Shown piece by piece: positions 1-6,787 of a stretch of 13,476 nt of DNA (the first letter of the stretch is position 1; the number at the start of each line of letters is the position of its first letter). The notes below the pieces were generated by a model. It did no database searches. It had not been told where the DNA came from and saw only the letters and a list, made by a program, of their open reading frames with translations. A program made the position numbers and the translations under genes. The stretch is from JAFDWI01 sp040255345 (GTDB lineage: Bacteria > Actinomycetota > Acidimicrobiia > Acidimicrobiales > Iamiaceae), in the NCBI GenBank assembly GCA_040255345.1, contig JBDZUV010000085.1, forward strand, positions 1 through 13,476, in the 5' to 3' direction.

Positions 1-340
1 AGCTGCTGGCCCCTGCCGTGGTGGCCGCGGTTGTCATCTGGCCGTTCGCGTCGTAGCCGAACGTATCCCCACCGGTGCTGGTGCGTTCCCCGTTCTGGTT
101 GAACAGGTAGCCGGTCACACCGGCCGGTGGGGTCCCACATGCCCCCGTGCCCGTACCTGACCAGCAGATCTCCCCGCCAGGCTTGAAAGCTTGGCTGGTT
201 CCGTTGATGCCGGTCGGGTTGCCGACCGTGTCGAAACCGAAGCTGCTTGACGGGTTCGTGGTCGAGGTGATCTGTTGGGCGGGGTCATAACCCCACGTGT
301 TCGTCGAACCGAACTGGGACGCCTGGACCAACCCCTTCAC
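1..340 (-). CDS. RHS/YD-repeat protein, 5' part only (runs off the left edge)
   Basis: The minus strand reads continuously as YD-repeat protein to base 1. It contains WGYDPAQQIT, then FGFDTVGNPTG 18 residues later, then YLFNQNGERTS and FGYDANGQMT, the tyrosine-aspartate repeats of RHS proteins, which build beta-cocoon shells around toxins or surface modules. A GTG start at 340 has AGGAGG 8 nt upstream, which is why I chose it. The frame stays open further upstream to about 597, with an ATG at 526, but bases about 345-420 have codons such as aaa, ttt and att unlike the rest of the window, so I read that part as leader. No signal peptide is visible, and the protein would begin almost directly with repeats. 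Full RHS proteins are usually over 1000 residues, so this is either an orphan C-terminal RHS cassette, whose variable tip lies beyond the edge, or a decaying fragment. Family call is firm; start and intactness are not. Confidence 0.6.
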   Translation of the reverse strand, partial: MKGLVQASQFGSTNTWGYDPAQQITSTTNPSSSFGFDTVGNPTGINGTSQAFKPGGEICWSGTGTGACGTPPAGVTGYLFNQNGERTSTGGDTFGYDANGQMTTAATTAGASS

Positions 341-580
341 GCCCACATCCTCCTCGCACGTCGATATGAACGGAGGGTACACCTCCCTATGCGACACATC
401 AATCAAAAATTTGCAACCCACCAACCCGAACCACCCAATGCCACCGAGTCGCGGCTCGCCCCGTTGTGCCTGCGGGCCACCCTGCTCGGCCGGCGATCGA
501 CGCGCCGAGACCGCCACGACGACCATGATCCTGCGACGGCGGCTGCCGTGACGACTCACGCCTGACGGGCGCGGCGCCGA

Positions 581-608
581 TGGACCATCACCGGGTCACC
601 GGTACTGT
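581..608 (+). promoter_or_regulatory. Candidate promoter of the MscS channel gene, near-leaderless
   Basis: TGGACC (581-586), a 16-nt spacer and TACTGT (603-608) match a -35/-10 pair, with the -10 fitting TANNNT. Only 8 nt separate the -10 from the ATG at 617, so transcription would begin at or within a few bases of the start codon. No Shine-Dalgarno sequence precedes that ATG, which agrees with a leaderless message, a common arrangement in actinobacteria. The -35 is weak (4 of 6). Confidence 0.35.
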
Positions 609-616
609 GGTTCGCC

Positions 617-1783
617 ATGACCGCTTTCGCACTGCTCGGAACGATCGCGGCCGAGATCTCACCCGAACGGCTCCAGAAGGTCTGCGGCGACGACCCGGCG
701 AGTGAATGCCGGTGGGTCCTGGAATGGACCGACAACCAGTTCCTCGCACAGGTGTCCGACCGGGTCGTCGCGCCGATCATCCAGATCATCGTCATCTGGA
801 TCGTCGCGCTTGCGGTCAACCGGCTCGTGCGTCTGCTGATCAAACGGATCGGCCATCGCCTCGAGGGTGCCGCCGAGTCGGGCCGCTTCGCCCGCATGAA
901 GGCACGCACACCGCGGATGCTGATGGAGACGGGCAGTGTCTCGATCCGCGCCGCGGCGCGCGCGAAGACCACCACGGCGGTGTTGCGCAGCATTTCCACG
1001 GTCGTGGTGTATTCGGTTGCGGTGTTGTACACGTTCAGCGCCCTGGGGCTGCGACTCGGGCCGTTGGTGGCGGGCGCCGGCATCGCCGGGGTGGCGTTGG
1101 GGTTCGGTGCCCAGTCGATGGTCAAGGACTTCCTCGGTGGCATGTTCATGCTCATCGAAGACCAGTTCGGCGTCGGTGACGTGATCGACGTGTCGTCGGT
1201 CGTCGACGGCACGGTGGGGGTGACCGGCACGGTCGAGGAGGTGACGCTGCGGATCACGAGCGTGCGTGACGTGAACGGCACGATCTGGCACATCCCCAAC
1301 GGCGACATCAGACGGGTCGGCAACATGTCCCAGGGCTGGGCCCGGGCCCTGCTCGACATCCCCGTTCCCTACGGCACCGACCTGCAGGCCGCGCAGGCGA
1401 TCATCACGCAGGTCGCCCACGACGTCACCCATGCGCCGCCGTACCGATCGGAGGTGCTGGGTGAGCCCGAGGTGTGGGGGGTCGAGGACCTCGGCCCCGA
1501 TGCGGTGCTGATCCGCCTGGTCATCAAGACCCGCCCCGGCGAGCAGTGGCCGATCGCACGGGCACTGCGGGCCGAGTTGCACGATGCGTTCATCGCGGCG
1601 GGTGTCGAACGTCCCTTCGCCCAGCACGACGTGTACCTGCACGACGAGCAGAGCGCAGCACCGCAGGCGGCCGAAGGCACCCGGCCCGACGACGGTGACG
1701 GCGATGGTGAGCGGGGCGATGCTGACGGCGACCCCCTCGACGACGGACCGTTCATCACGTCGTTGGACGACCTGAACCCTTGA
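617..1783 (+). CDS. MscS-family mechanosensitive ion channel
   Basis: A 388-residue small-conductance mechanosensitive channel of the inner membrane, expected to open under membrane tension and release solutes on hypo-osmotic shock. Membrane segments lie at about 50-75 and 122-145. The pore helix at about 148-185 shows the small-residue packing of TM3 (VAGAGIAGVALGFGAQSMVKD, about 151-171), followed by FLGGMFMLIEDQFGVGDVI. The beta domain follows, with the family signature of GTVEEVTLRIT, then RDVNGTIWHIPNGDI at about 217-231. The alpha/beta cytoplasmic domain extends to about 342. An acidic Asp/Gly-rich tail (about 355-388) lies beyond the usual MscS end and has no recognisable domain. Length is somewhat over E. 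coli MscS (286 residues). The ATG at 617 is the first in frame and has no Shine-Dalgarno sequence. The gene is divergent from the RHS fragment and convergent with the TetR operon. MscS-family membership is clear; gating properties are not predictable. Confidence 0.93.
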   Translation: MTAFALLGTIAAEISPERLQKVCGDDPASECRWVLEWTDNQFLAQVSDRVVAPIIQIIVIWIVALAVNRLVRLLIKRIGHRLEGAAESGRFARMKARTPRMLMETGSVSIRAAARAKTTTAVLRSISTVVVYSVAVLYTFSALGLRLGPLVAGAGIAGVALGFGAQSMVKDFLGGMFMLIEDQFGVGDVIDVSSVVDGTVGVTGTVEEVTLRITSVRDVNGTIWHIPNGDIRRVGNMSQGWARALLDIPVPYGTDLQAAQAIITQVAHDVTHAPPYRSEVLGEPEVWGVEDLGPDAVLIRLVIKTRPGEQWPIARALRAELHDAFIAAGVERPFAQHDVYLHDEQSAAPQAAEGTRPDDGDGDGERGDADGDPLDDGPFITSLDDLNP

Positions 1784-1785
1784 CC

Positions 1786-1809
1786 GATCCCGATGGCCCG
1801 GTCGGGATC
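1786..1809 (+). terminator. Hairpin just after the MscS channel gene
   Basis: A perfect 8-bp stem, GATCCCGA (1786-1793) with TCGGGATC (1802-1809), closes an 8-nt loop and begins 3 nt after the stop codon. No T-run follows, so it would be a non-canonical terminator or a 3'-end stabiliser, as is common in high-GC actinobacteria. Confidence 0.5.
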
Positions 1810-1826
1810 ACGCGCGCCCCGACCCC

Positions 1827-1855
1827 TTGACAACCCGCCGAGGGGATAGTAGATC
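1827..1855 (+). promoter_or_regulatory. Strong sigma70-like promoter in a convergent intergenic region, with overlapping palindrome
   Basis: A perfect -35 TTGACA (1827-1832) and TAGATC (1850-1855) are 17 nt apart. The -10 lies within overlapping palindromes: TAGATCTA (1850-1857), and GATAG/CTATC arms (1845-1849, 1855-1859) around a 5-nt loop, which look like a repressor operator. The promoter points toward the 3' end of the last TetR gene, where no plus-strand gene is recognised, and a terminator-like hairpin lies about 30 nt beyond the predicted start site (about 1862). Confidence 0.45.
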
Positions 1856-1861
1856 TATCTG

Positions 1862-1926
1862 GGTCCTGGAGGGATACGACGGTAGGGGCGGTCTGCCCCG
1901 GTGCGATCACCGCCCGGGGCAGATTT
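1862..1926 (+). ncRNA. Candidate short structured RNA ending in a terminator hairpin
   Basis: This stretch runs from the start site predicted for the promoter at 1827-1855 to the end of a strong hairpin. The terminal stem TCTGCCCCGG (1892-1901) pairs perfectly with CCGGGGCAGA (1914-1923) and is followed by TTT. A competing stem, GGGCGGT (1886-1892) with ACCGCCC (1909-1915), shares its bases, so two exclusive folds are possible. The product would be about 65 nt. It matches no RNA family I recognise, and no start codon with a ribosome site opens a convincing small ORF. It could instead be a bidirectional terminator for the converging channel and TetR transcripts. Transcription is inferred, not shown. 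Confidence 0.3.
1892..1926. terminator. Bidirectional terminator-like hairpin between convergent genes
   Basis: A perfect 10-bp stem (1892-1901 with 1914-1923) closes a 12-nt loop. TTT follows on the plus strand; the minus-strand side lacks a T-run. It lies 26 nt past the stop codon of the last TetR gene and about 110 nt past that of the MscS channel gene, so it could end transcription from either side. Confidence 0.5.
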
Positions 1927-1951
1927 CCGCTTCGGTCCCCTGGCCGGGCGG

Positions 1952-2638
1952 TCAGTGTCGGGGTCGTGTGTAGGCCTCGAAGACGGCCTTGATGCCGATC
2001 GCGAGTGGCGTCCAGGCCTGCAGGGCGCCGTCACGTCCGGTCGGCAGCAGCACTTCGTCGGGGACCAGCTCGGGCGTGGCGCGGTGGCGGATCGCCAGGC
2101 CTTCGGACAGTGCCGACAGCGTCAGGGTGAAGGTCTCCGCGTCGAACGGGGGCACGAACTCGTAGTCGTACAGCTCCAGGATCCCCGTGAACATCGCCTC
2201 GAGCGCTTCGAACCAGTCCGCCTCCGACGCCGCGAACGATACGCGGAGTGCGTCGTCGGTGTGCTGCGCGAGCCAGACCAGCAGATACATCGGGTACAGC
2301 TCACGGATGGCCTTGGTGTTCGCCGCGCAGGCGATTCGGAGCAGCTCGTACAGGTCGGGGAGTTCATCACCGGCGCCGAGCAGTTCGGCGACGTGGGCGC
2401 TCGCCGGGAAGGTCGAGGCCGACTGGGCGACCAGATGTCGGAGCACGTCGGCACGGAAGGCCTGCTGGTTCGGCCAGATCTTGTAGGCGCTGCCGGCGGT
2501 CGACAGCCCGGCGCGGCGGCAGACGTCGATCATGGTGACCCGATCGAGGGTCACCGGCACGCCCTTCTCGACCAGCAGTGCCGCCCCGGCGTCCAACAAC
2601 ACCGCACGGGTCTCCGCGAGCGACCGTCGTTTCGTCAT
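1952..2638 (-). CDS. TetR-family transcriptional regulator, third of a tandem paralogous array
   Basis: A 228-residue TetR-type repressor. The N-terminal DNA-binding domain covers about residues 6-60, with DVCRRAGLSTAGSAYKIW (38-55) as the helix-turn-helix; AYKIW stands where most TetR proteins have a LYHHF-like sequence. The rest is an all-helical ligand-binding and dimerisation domain, including LYDYEFVPPF (about 156-165) and ending EAYTRPRH. I start at the ATG at 2638, because the homology with its two paralogues begins there (MTKRRSLAETR). The frame extends 57 codons further upstream, but that would lie inside the preceding gene and has low-complexity Arg/Pro composition. Only 4 nt separate the start from the preceding stop codon, and no Shine-Dalgarno sequence is seen, suggesting translational coupling. 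The TetR fold is clear from the HTH. Ligand and target are unknown. Confidence 0.88.
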   Translation of the reverse strand: MTKRRSLAETRAVLLDAGAALLVEKGVPVTLDRVTMIDVCRRAGLSTAGSAYKIWPNQQAFRADVLRHLVAQSASTFPASAHVAELLGAGDELPDLYELLRIACAANTKAIRELYPMYLLVWLAQHTDDALRVSFAASEADWFEALEAMFTGILELYDYEFVPPFDAETFTLTLSALSEGLAIRHRATPELVPDEVLLPTGRDGALQAWTPLAIGIKAVFEAYTRPRH

Positions 2639-2642
2639 CGTC

Positions 2643-3407
2643 TCAGCCGTTCTCTGAGGCGTCGGCGCCGGTGCCGACCCGTGGACGGGTGAAGGTCTCG
2701 ACCAGCGCCAGCACCCCGCAGGCGAGCAGCGACCACGGCGCTTCACGGCCGTCGGCGGCGTTGCGACGAACCAGCCGCCGCGACACGATCTCGGTCTGTG
2801 ACGAGGCACGCACGGTCAGCCCGTCGGTGAGCGCGGCGACCATCGTCGCGAACAGGCGGGGCCCGTACGGCGGCACCCAGGCGCGGTCATAGGCATGCGC
2901 CACCTGGTCGTACAACTCGGCGTAGGCGTCGAGCAGCTCGACGTCCGACGCGTGCAGTTCGGCGGCCAGGACCGGGTCGTCGCCCGCTGCCAACCACTGT
3001 GCGATGTAGATCGAGAACTGCCTGGCGCCGACGTCCTCGCTCCCGCCGGTCGACTCGGTCGCGGTGCGGATCAGTTCGGGGAGCGACGGGAGCGCGGCGC
3101 GGTCCGCCGCGACCGCGGCGGTCACCAGGTCGATGGCGTCGCGGCCGGGGACGACCACGCCGAACACGTGACGCAGCAGGTCGACGCGGAAGTCCTCTTG
3201 CGTGCTCCAGATCTTGTAGGCACTGCCTGCCGAGGTGAGCCCGGCCCGGCGGCACACGTCGATCAGATCGATGCGCCCGAGGGTCACCGGGGTCTCGTTC
3301 CGGACCATGGCGGCGGCGGTTTCGATCAGCAGCGTGCGGGTTTCGTCGATCGACCTGCGGGACGCCGCTGGTCGACTCCCGCGCGGCTCAGCAACGTTCC
3401 CGGACAT
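2643..3407 (-). CDS. TetR-family transcriptional regulator, second of a tandem paralogous array
   Basis: A 254-residue paralogue of its two neighbours. The HTH DVCRRAGLTSAGSAYKIW lies at 50-67 and is followed by the positioning helix STQEDFRVDLLRHV. The ligand-binding half includes RAWVPPYGPRLF (about 175-186) and ends near FTRPR (239-243), with a short acidic tail (to 254). It has about 16 extra residues ahead of the shared RRSIDETR start. Two starts are possible: ATG at 3407 (MSGNVAEP, chosen) or GTG at 3416, three codons earlier. Both lie inside the end of the preceding gene, whose stop is at 3388-3390, so the genes overlap by 20 to 29 nt in different frames, favouring coupled translation. 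There is no separate promoter between the genes. Target and effector cannot be read from the sequence. Confidence 0.87.
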   Translation of the reverse strand: MSGNVAEPRGSRPAASRRSIDETRTLLIETAAAMVRNETPVTLGRIDLIDVCRRAGLTSAGSAYKIWSTQEDFRVDLLRHVFGVVVPGRDAIDLVTAAVAADRAALPSLPELIRTATESTGGSEDVGARQFSIYIAQWLAAGDDPVLAAELHASDVELLDAYAELYDQVAHAYDRAWVPPYGPRLFATMVAALTDGLTVRASSQTEIVSRRLVRRNAADGREAPWSLLACGVLALVETFTRPRVGTGADASENG

Positions 3408-4116
3408 GGCTCTCACCGGCGCAGCGTGGTCGGGTGAACGCGTGGATCAGTGCCTCGACCCCGCAGGCGAACAGGTGCCATTCCTGATCGGTGCCGTCGG
3501 AACCACCCGTGGGCCGCACGAGTGGTTCGCTCACCAACGCGGGGACGGCCCGGGCGCGCAGGTCGAGTCCTTCGATGAGCGCAGCGAGCGACACGGCGAG
3601 CAGCCGACTGGTGAAGGGCGGTACCCATTCGTGGCCGTACCGTGCGATGAGCGCGTCGAACATGGCGGCAGACGCGTCGATGAGTCGCTGGTCGGCGGCG
3701 TCGAGTTCTTCGGCGAGCACGGGGTCGTGCTGTGCGGCCAACCACAGCGCGAGGTGGACCGACGACGCCTTGTCGGCGGTGGTGCCTCGTGCGCTGACGG
3801 CGGCCACGGTGCGGATCGATTCGGTGAGGTCCGGTAGCTCGGAGTCGGGTGCCTCGAGGGTGGCGGTGAGCAGGTCGATCGCCTCGGTGGTCGGGACGGC
3901 CTCGCGGAGCAGGTGGCGCATCAGCGCTGTCCGGTAGGCCTCCTGGGTTTCCCAGATCTTGTAGGCGCTGCCTGCGGTCGCCAGTCCGGCGGCGCGGCAG
4001 ACGTCCATCAGGTTGATCGCGCCGAGGGTGACGTTCACTCCCGATTCGAGAAGCATGCTGACCCCGGTGTCGAGCAGGAGCTCACGGGTTTCGTCGAGAC
4101 TGCGTCGGCGGCTCAT
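3388..4116 (-). CDS. TetR-family transcriptional regulator, first of a tandem paralogous array
   Basis: A 242-residue TetR-type regulator starting MSRRRSLDETRELLL. The DNA-binding domain is at about 5-60 with DVCRAAGLATAGSAYKIW (38-55) as HTH; the helix after it reads ETQEAYRTALMRHLL. The effector domain (about 75-231) contains HEWVPPFTSRLL (162-173) and the conserved ending HAFTRPR. It begins 7 nt after the valS stop codon, in the same direction, so it is probably co-transcribed with valS. No good Shine-Dalgarno sequence is visible in the gap. Cysteines occur at 40, 218, 232 and 242, the first within the HTH and shared by all three paralogues; I infer no redox role from this. Which genes it controls is unknown, since none of its downstream neighbours is a typical target. 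Confidence 0.88.
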   Translation of the reverse strand: MSRRRSLDETRELLLDTGVSMLLESGVNVTLGAINLMDVCRAAGLATAGSAYKIWETQEAYRTALMRHLLREAVPTTEAIDLLTATLEAPDSELPDLTESIRTVAAVSARGTTADKASSVHLALWLAAQHDPVLAEELDAADQRLIDASAAMFDALIARYGHEWVPPFTSRLLAVSLAALIEGLDLRARAVPALVSEPLVRPTGGSDGTDQEWHLFACGVEALIHAFTRPRCAGESHVRERC

Positions 4117-4123
4117 GGTCTGC

Positions 4124-6778
4124 TCAGCCCGTGTGATCGAGGGTCACTTCGATGGCGGATCCGGTGTCGGCCCGGGGCGCGGCGGCGTCGATGACGAGGT
4201 CGGTCACGACGCCGGCGTCGGTCACGTCGGCGCGCGCGCGTTCCAGCGCGGCGCACCGCTCGGGTGCGTCGGTCACCGTCACGGTGGTGACGGGGGACTT
4301 CATCGAGACCTTCGCGTCGGACTTCGCGTGACGGATCGCGCCGAGGACCTCTGCGGCCACGGCCAGTACCGCGTCGTCGGCGTCGACCGGCCACGCTGCC
4401 GGTTCGCCAGCCGGCCAGGCCGCGGCGTGAACCGAACCGGGGCGCCACCACGACCAGACCTCTTCGGTGACGAAGGGCACGAACGGGGCGAACAGGCGCA
4501 GCACGGTGTCGAGCGCGATCGCCAGGGTGGCGCGGGCCGATGCGGTCGCCGCCGCTGTGGTGGCGTCGCCGGTCTCGGTGTCGTCACGATTGCCGTACGC
4601 GCGGCCCTTGACCAGTTCGAGGTAGTCGTTGCAGAAGTCCCAGAAGAACGCCTCGGTGACCTCGAGCGCCCGGGCGTAGTCGAACGCGTCGAATGCCCTG
4701 GTGGCCGCGGCGACGACGTCGGCGAGTCGGGTGAGCAGTGCCCGGTCGAGGGGAGCGGAGACGAGCGCCGGGTCGGGTTCGGTGGCGCCCGAGTTCAGGG
4801 CAAAGCGTGACGCGTTCAACAACTTGATCGCGAGGCGCCGGCCGATCTTGATCTGGCCTTCGTCGAACGCGGTGTCGGTTCCGGGTCGGGCCGAGGTCGA
4901 CCAGTAGCGCACCGCGTCGGTGCCGTATCTCTCCAGCAACGCGATCGGGGTGACGACGTTGCCCATCGACTTCGACATCTTCTTGCGGTCGGGGTCGAGG
5001 ATCCACCCGTTGATCGTCGCCCGTTTCCAGGGCAGCGTGCCGTGTTCGAAATGGGCGCGCACCACGGTGTCGAACAGCCAGGTGCGGATGATCTCGGGAC
5101 CTTGGGGTCGCAGGTCCATCGGGAACGTGCGGGTGAACAGGTCGTCGTCACGTCCCCAGCCGCACGCGATCTGGGGGGTGAGCGACGACGTGGCCCAGGT
5201 GTCGAGCACGTCGGCTTCACCGACGAAGCCGCCGGGCACACCGCGTTGCGATGCCTCGTAACCGGGAGGCGTGTCACTGGAGGGGTCCACGGGCAGGGCG
5301 GATTCGTCGGGCACGAGCACCCGGTCGTGGTCGGGTTCGCCGTCGGCGTCCAGGGCGTACCAGACCGGAATCGGCACGCCGAAGAAACGTTGCCGGCTCA
5401 CGAGCCAGTCGCCGTTGAGGCCGTCGACCCAGTGCTGGTAGCGGTGGCGCATGTGCTCGGGGATCCATTCGAGCTCGGTGCCCCGCTTCGCGAACATCTC
5501 CCGCAGGCCGGGGTCGCGTCCACCGTTGCGGAAGTACCACTGCCGACTGGTGACGATCTCGAGTGGCTTGTCGCCCTTCTCGTAGAACTTCACGGGGTGG
5601 GTGATCGGTTTCGGTTCGCCGCTCAGCTCGCCACCGGCCGTGAGCAGTTCGACCATCTGTTCCTTCGCACCGAACACGGTCTTGCCGGCGATCGCTTCGT
5701 ACGCGGTGACGGCGTCGGGGCCGGCGGCGGTGATCCAGTCGGGGGTCTCGGTGCGGATCCGCCCGTTGCGGGCGATGATCGCCCGGGTGGGCAGCTCGAG
5801 TTCGCGCCACCACGTCACGTCGGTGGTGTCACCGAACGTGCAGATCATCGCGATGCCCGATCCCTTGTCGGGTTCGGCGAGTTCGTGGGCGACCACGGGC
5901 ACCCGCACCCCGAACACCGGCGTGGCGACGGTCTCGCCGAACAGTGGCTGGTAGCGCCCGTCGTCGGGGTGGGCGACCAGCGCGACGCACGCCGCGAGCA
6001 GCTCGGGCCGGGTCGTTTCGATGAACACGTCCTCGCCGGTCGGCGTGCCGGCGTCGTCGGTGCGGTGGAAGGCGAGCCGGTGGTACGCGCCGGGCCGTTC
6101 ACGGTCTTCGAGTTCGGCCTGGGCGACGGCGGTCGAGAACGACACGTCCCACAGGGTGGGCGCCTCGGCCTGGTAGGCCTCACCCCGGGCGAGATTGCGC
6201 AGGAAGCCCCGTTGGGATGCCGCCCGCGAGTCGTCGGAGATCGTCTGGTACAGCAACGTCCAGTCGACGCTCAGGCCGATGCGCCGCCAGGTCGTCTCGA
6301 AGACGACCTCATCCGCGGTGATCAACTCGATGCACAGCTCCACGAAGTTGCGACGCGAGCACGCCAGGGTGCGTTTGATCTTCTTGCCCTCGGCGTCGAG
6401 GCCTTCTTTCGCCGGCGGGGTGAAGTCGGGGTCATAGGCCAGGCTCGGGTCGCAGTGCACCCCGAAGTAGTTCTGGGCACGGCGTTCGGTGGGCAGGCCG
6501 TTGTCGTCCCAGCCCATCGGGTAGAAAACGTCGCGTCCGGCCATGCGCTGGTAGCGGGCGACCGCGTCGGTCTGGACGTAACCGAACACCGAACCCATGT
6601 GCAGGTTGCCCGACACGGTCGGTGGCGGCGTGTCGATGCTGAACACCTGCTCGCGCGGCGCGGTCCGGTCGAACGCGTAGACACCCGACGCTGCCCAGGC
6701 GGCATCCCACTTGGCCTCCAGCCCGTCGAGTGACGGTTTGTCGGGGACCTGTGGTGCTTCGGCTCGGTCCTCTGTCAT
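4124..6778 (-). CDS. valS: Valine--tRNA ligase (valyl-tRNA synthetase)
   Basis: A class I aminoacyl-tRNA synthetase of 884 residues that charges tRNA(Val) in the cytoplasm. The HIGH-type motif is HMGS (60-63) within PPPTVSGNLHMGS, and KMSKS is at 600-604 in DPDRKKMSKSMGN. The CP1 editing domain lies at about 215-395 and includes FIETTRPELL and GSGIAMICTFGD. Tryptophan-rich DTWATSSLTPQI (526-537) and the anticodon-binding helical domain (about 675-800) follow. The segment GWDDNGLPTERR (89-100) marks the archaeal-like branch of ValRS, not the GTDHAGIATQ branch of E. coli, and the C-terminus stops without the long bacterial coiled-coil arm. I start at the ATG at 6778; an in-frame ATG 30 codons upstream (6868) gives an unrelated Arg/Pro-rich extension. 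A TANNNT box 9 nt upstream suggests a near-leaderless message. It heads an operon with the three TetR genes. Confidence 0.96.
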   Translation of the reverse strand: MTEDRAEAPQVPDKPSLDGLEAKWDAAWAASGVYAFDRTAPREQVFSIDTPPPTVSGNLHMGSVFGYVQTDAVARYQRMAGRDVFYPMGWDDNGLPTERRAQNYFGVHCDPSLAYDPDFTPPAKEGLDAEGKKIKRTLACSRRNFVELCIELITADEVVFETTWRRIGLSVDWTLLYQTISDDSRAASQRGFLRNLARGEAYQAEAPTLWDVSFSTAVAQAELEDRERPGAYHRLAFHRTDDAGTPTGEDVFIETTRPELLAACVALVAHPDDGRYQPLFGETVATPVFGVRVPVVAHELAEPDKGSGIAMICTFGDTTDVTWWRELELPTRAIIARNGRIRTETPDWITAAGPDAVTAYEAIAGKTVFGAKEQMVELLTAGGELSGEPKPITHPVKFYEKGDKPLEIVTSRQWYFRNGGRDPGLREMFAKRGTELEWIPEHMRHRYQHWVDGLNGDWLVSRQRFFGVPIPVWYALDADGEPDHDRVLVPDESALPVDPSSDTPPGYEASQRGVPGGFVGEADVLDTWATSSLTPQIACGWGRDDDLFTRTFPMDLRPQGPEIIRTWLFDTVVRAHFEHGTLPWKRATINGWILDPDRKKMSKSMGNVVTPIALLERYGTDAVRYWSTSARPGTDTAFDEGQIKIGRRLAIKLLNASRFALNSGATEPDPALVSAPLDRALLTRLADVVAAATRAFDAFDYARALEVTEAFFWDFCNDYLELVKGRAYGNRDDTETGDATTAAATASARATLAIALDTVLRLFAPFVPFVTEEVWSWWRPGSVHAAAWPAGEPAAWPVDADDAVLAVAAEVLGAIRHAKSDAKVSMKSPVTTVTVTDAPERCAALERARADVTDAGVVTDLVIDAAAPRADTGSAIEVTLDHTG

Positions 6779-6787
6779 GATCGCAAC

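Noticed and set aside
372..386. GGAGG-GTACA-CCTCC hairpin upstream of the RHS fragment
   Set aside because: A 5-bp stem is too short to assign as terminator or operator, and its GGAGG-like arms can arise by chance in this composition.
659..1642. 327-residue open frame on the minus strand opposite the MscS channel gene
   Set aside because: His/Arg/Asp-rich shadow without domain signatures. The plus strand carries the complete MscS core.
2639..2809. 57-codon N-terminal extension of the last TetR gene
   Set aside because: It overlaps the end of the preceding TetR gene, is Arg/Pro/Ser-rich, and homology among the three paralogues begins exactly at the ATG at 2638.
5042..6733. 563-residue open frame on the plus strand opposite valS
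   Set aside because: Antisense frame created by third-position G/C bias of valS. Composition is Gly/Val/Asp/Arg-rich and without motifs, while the valS frame has HMGS and KMSKS.
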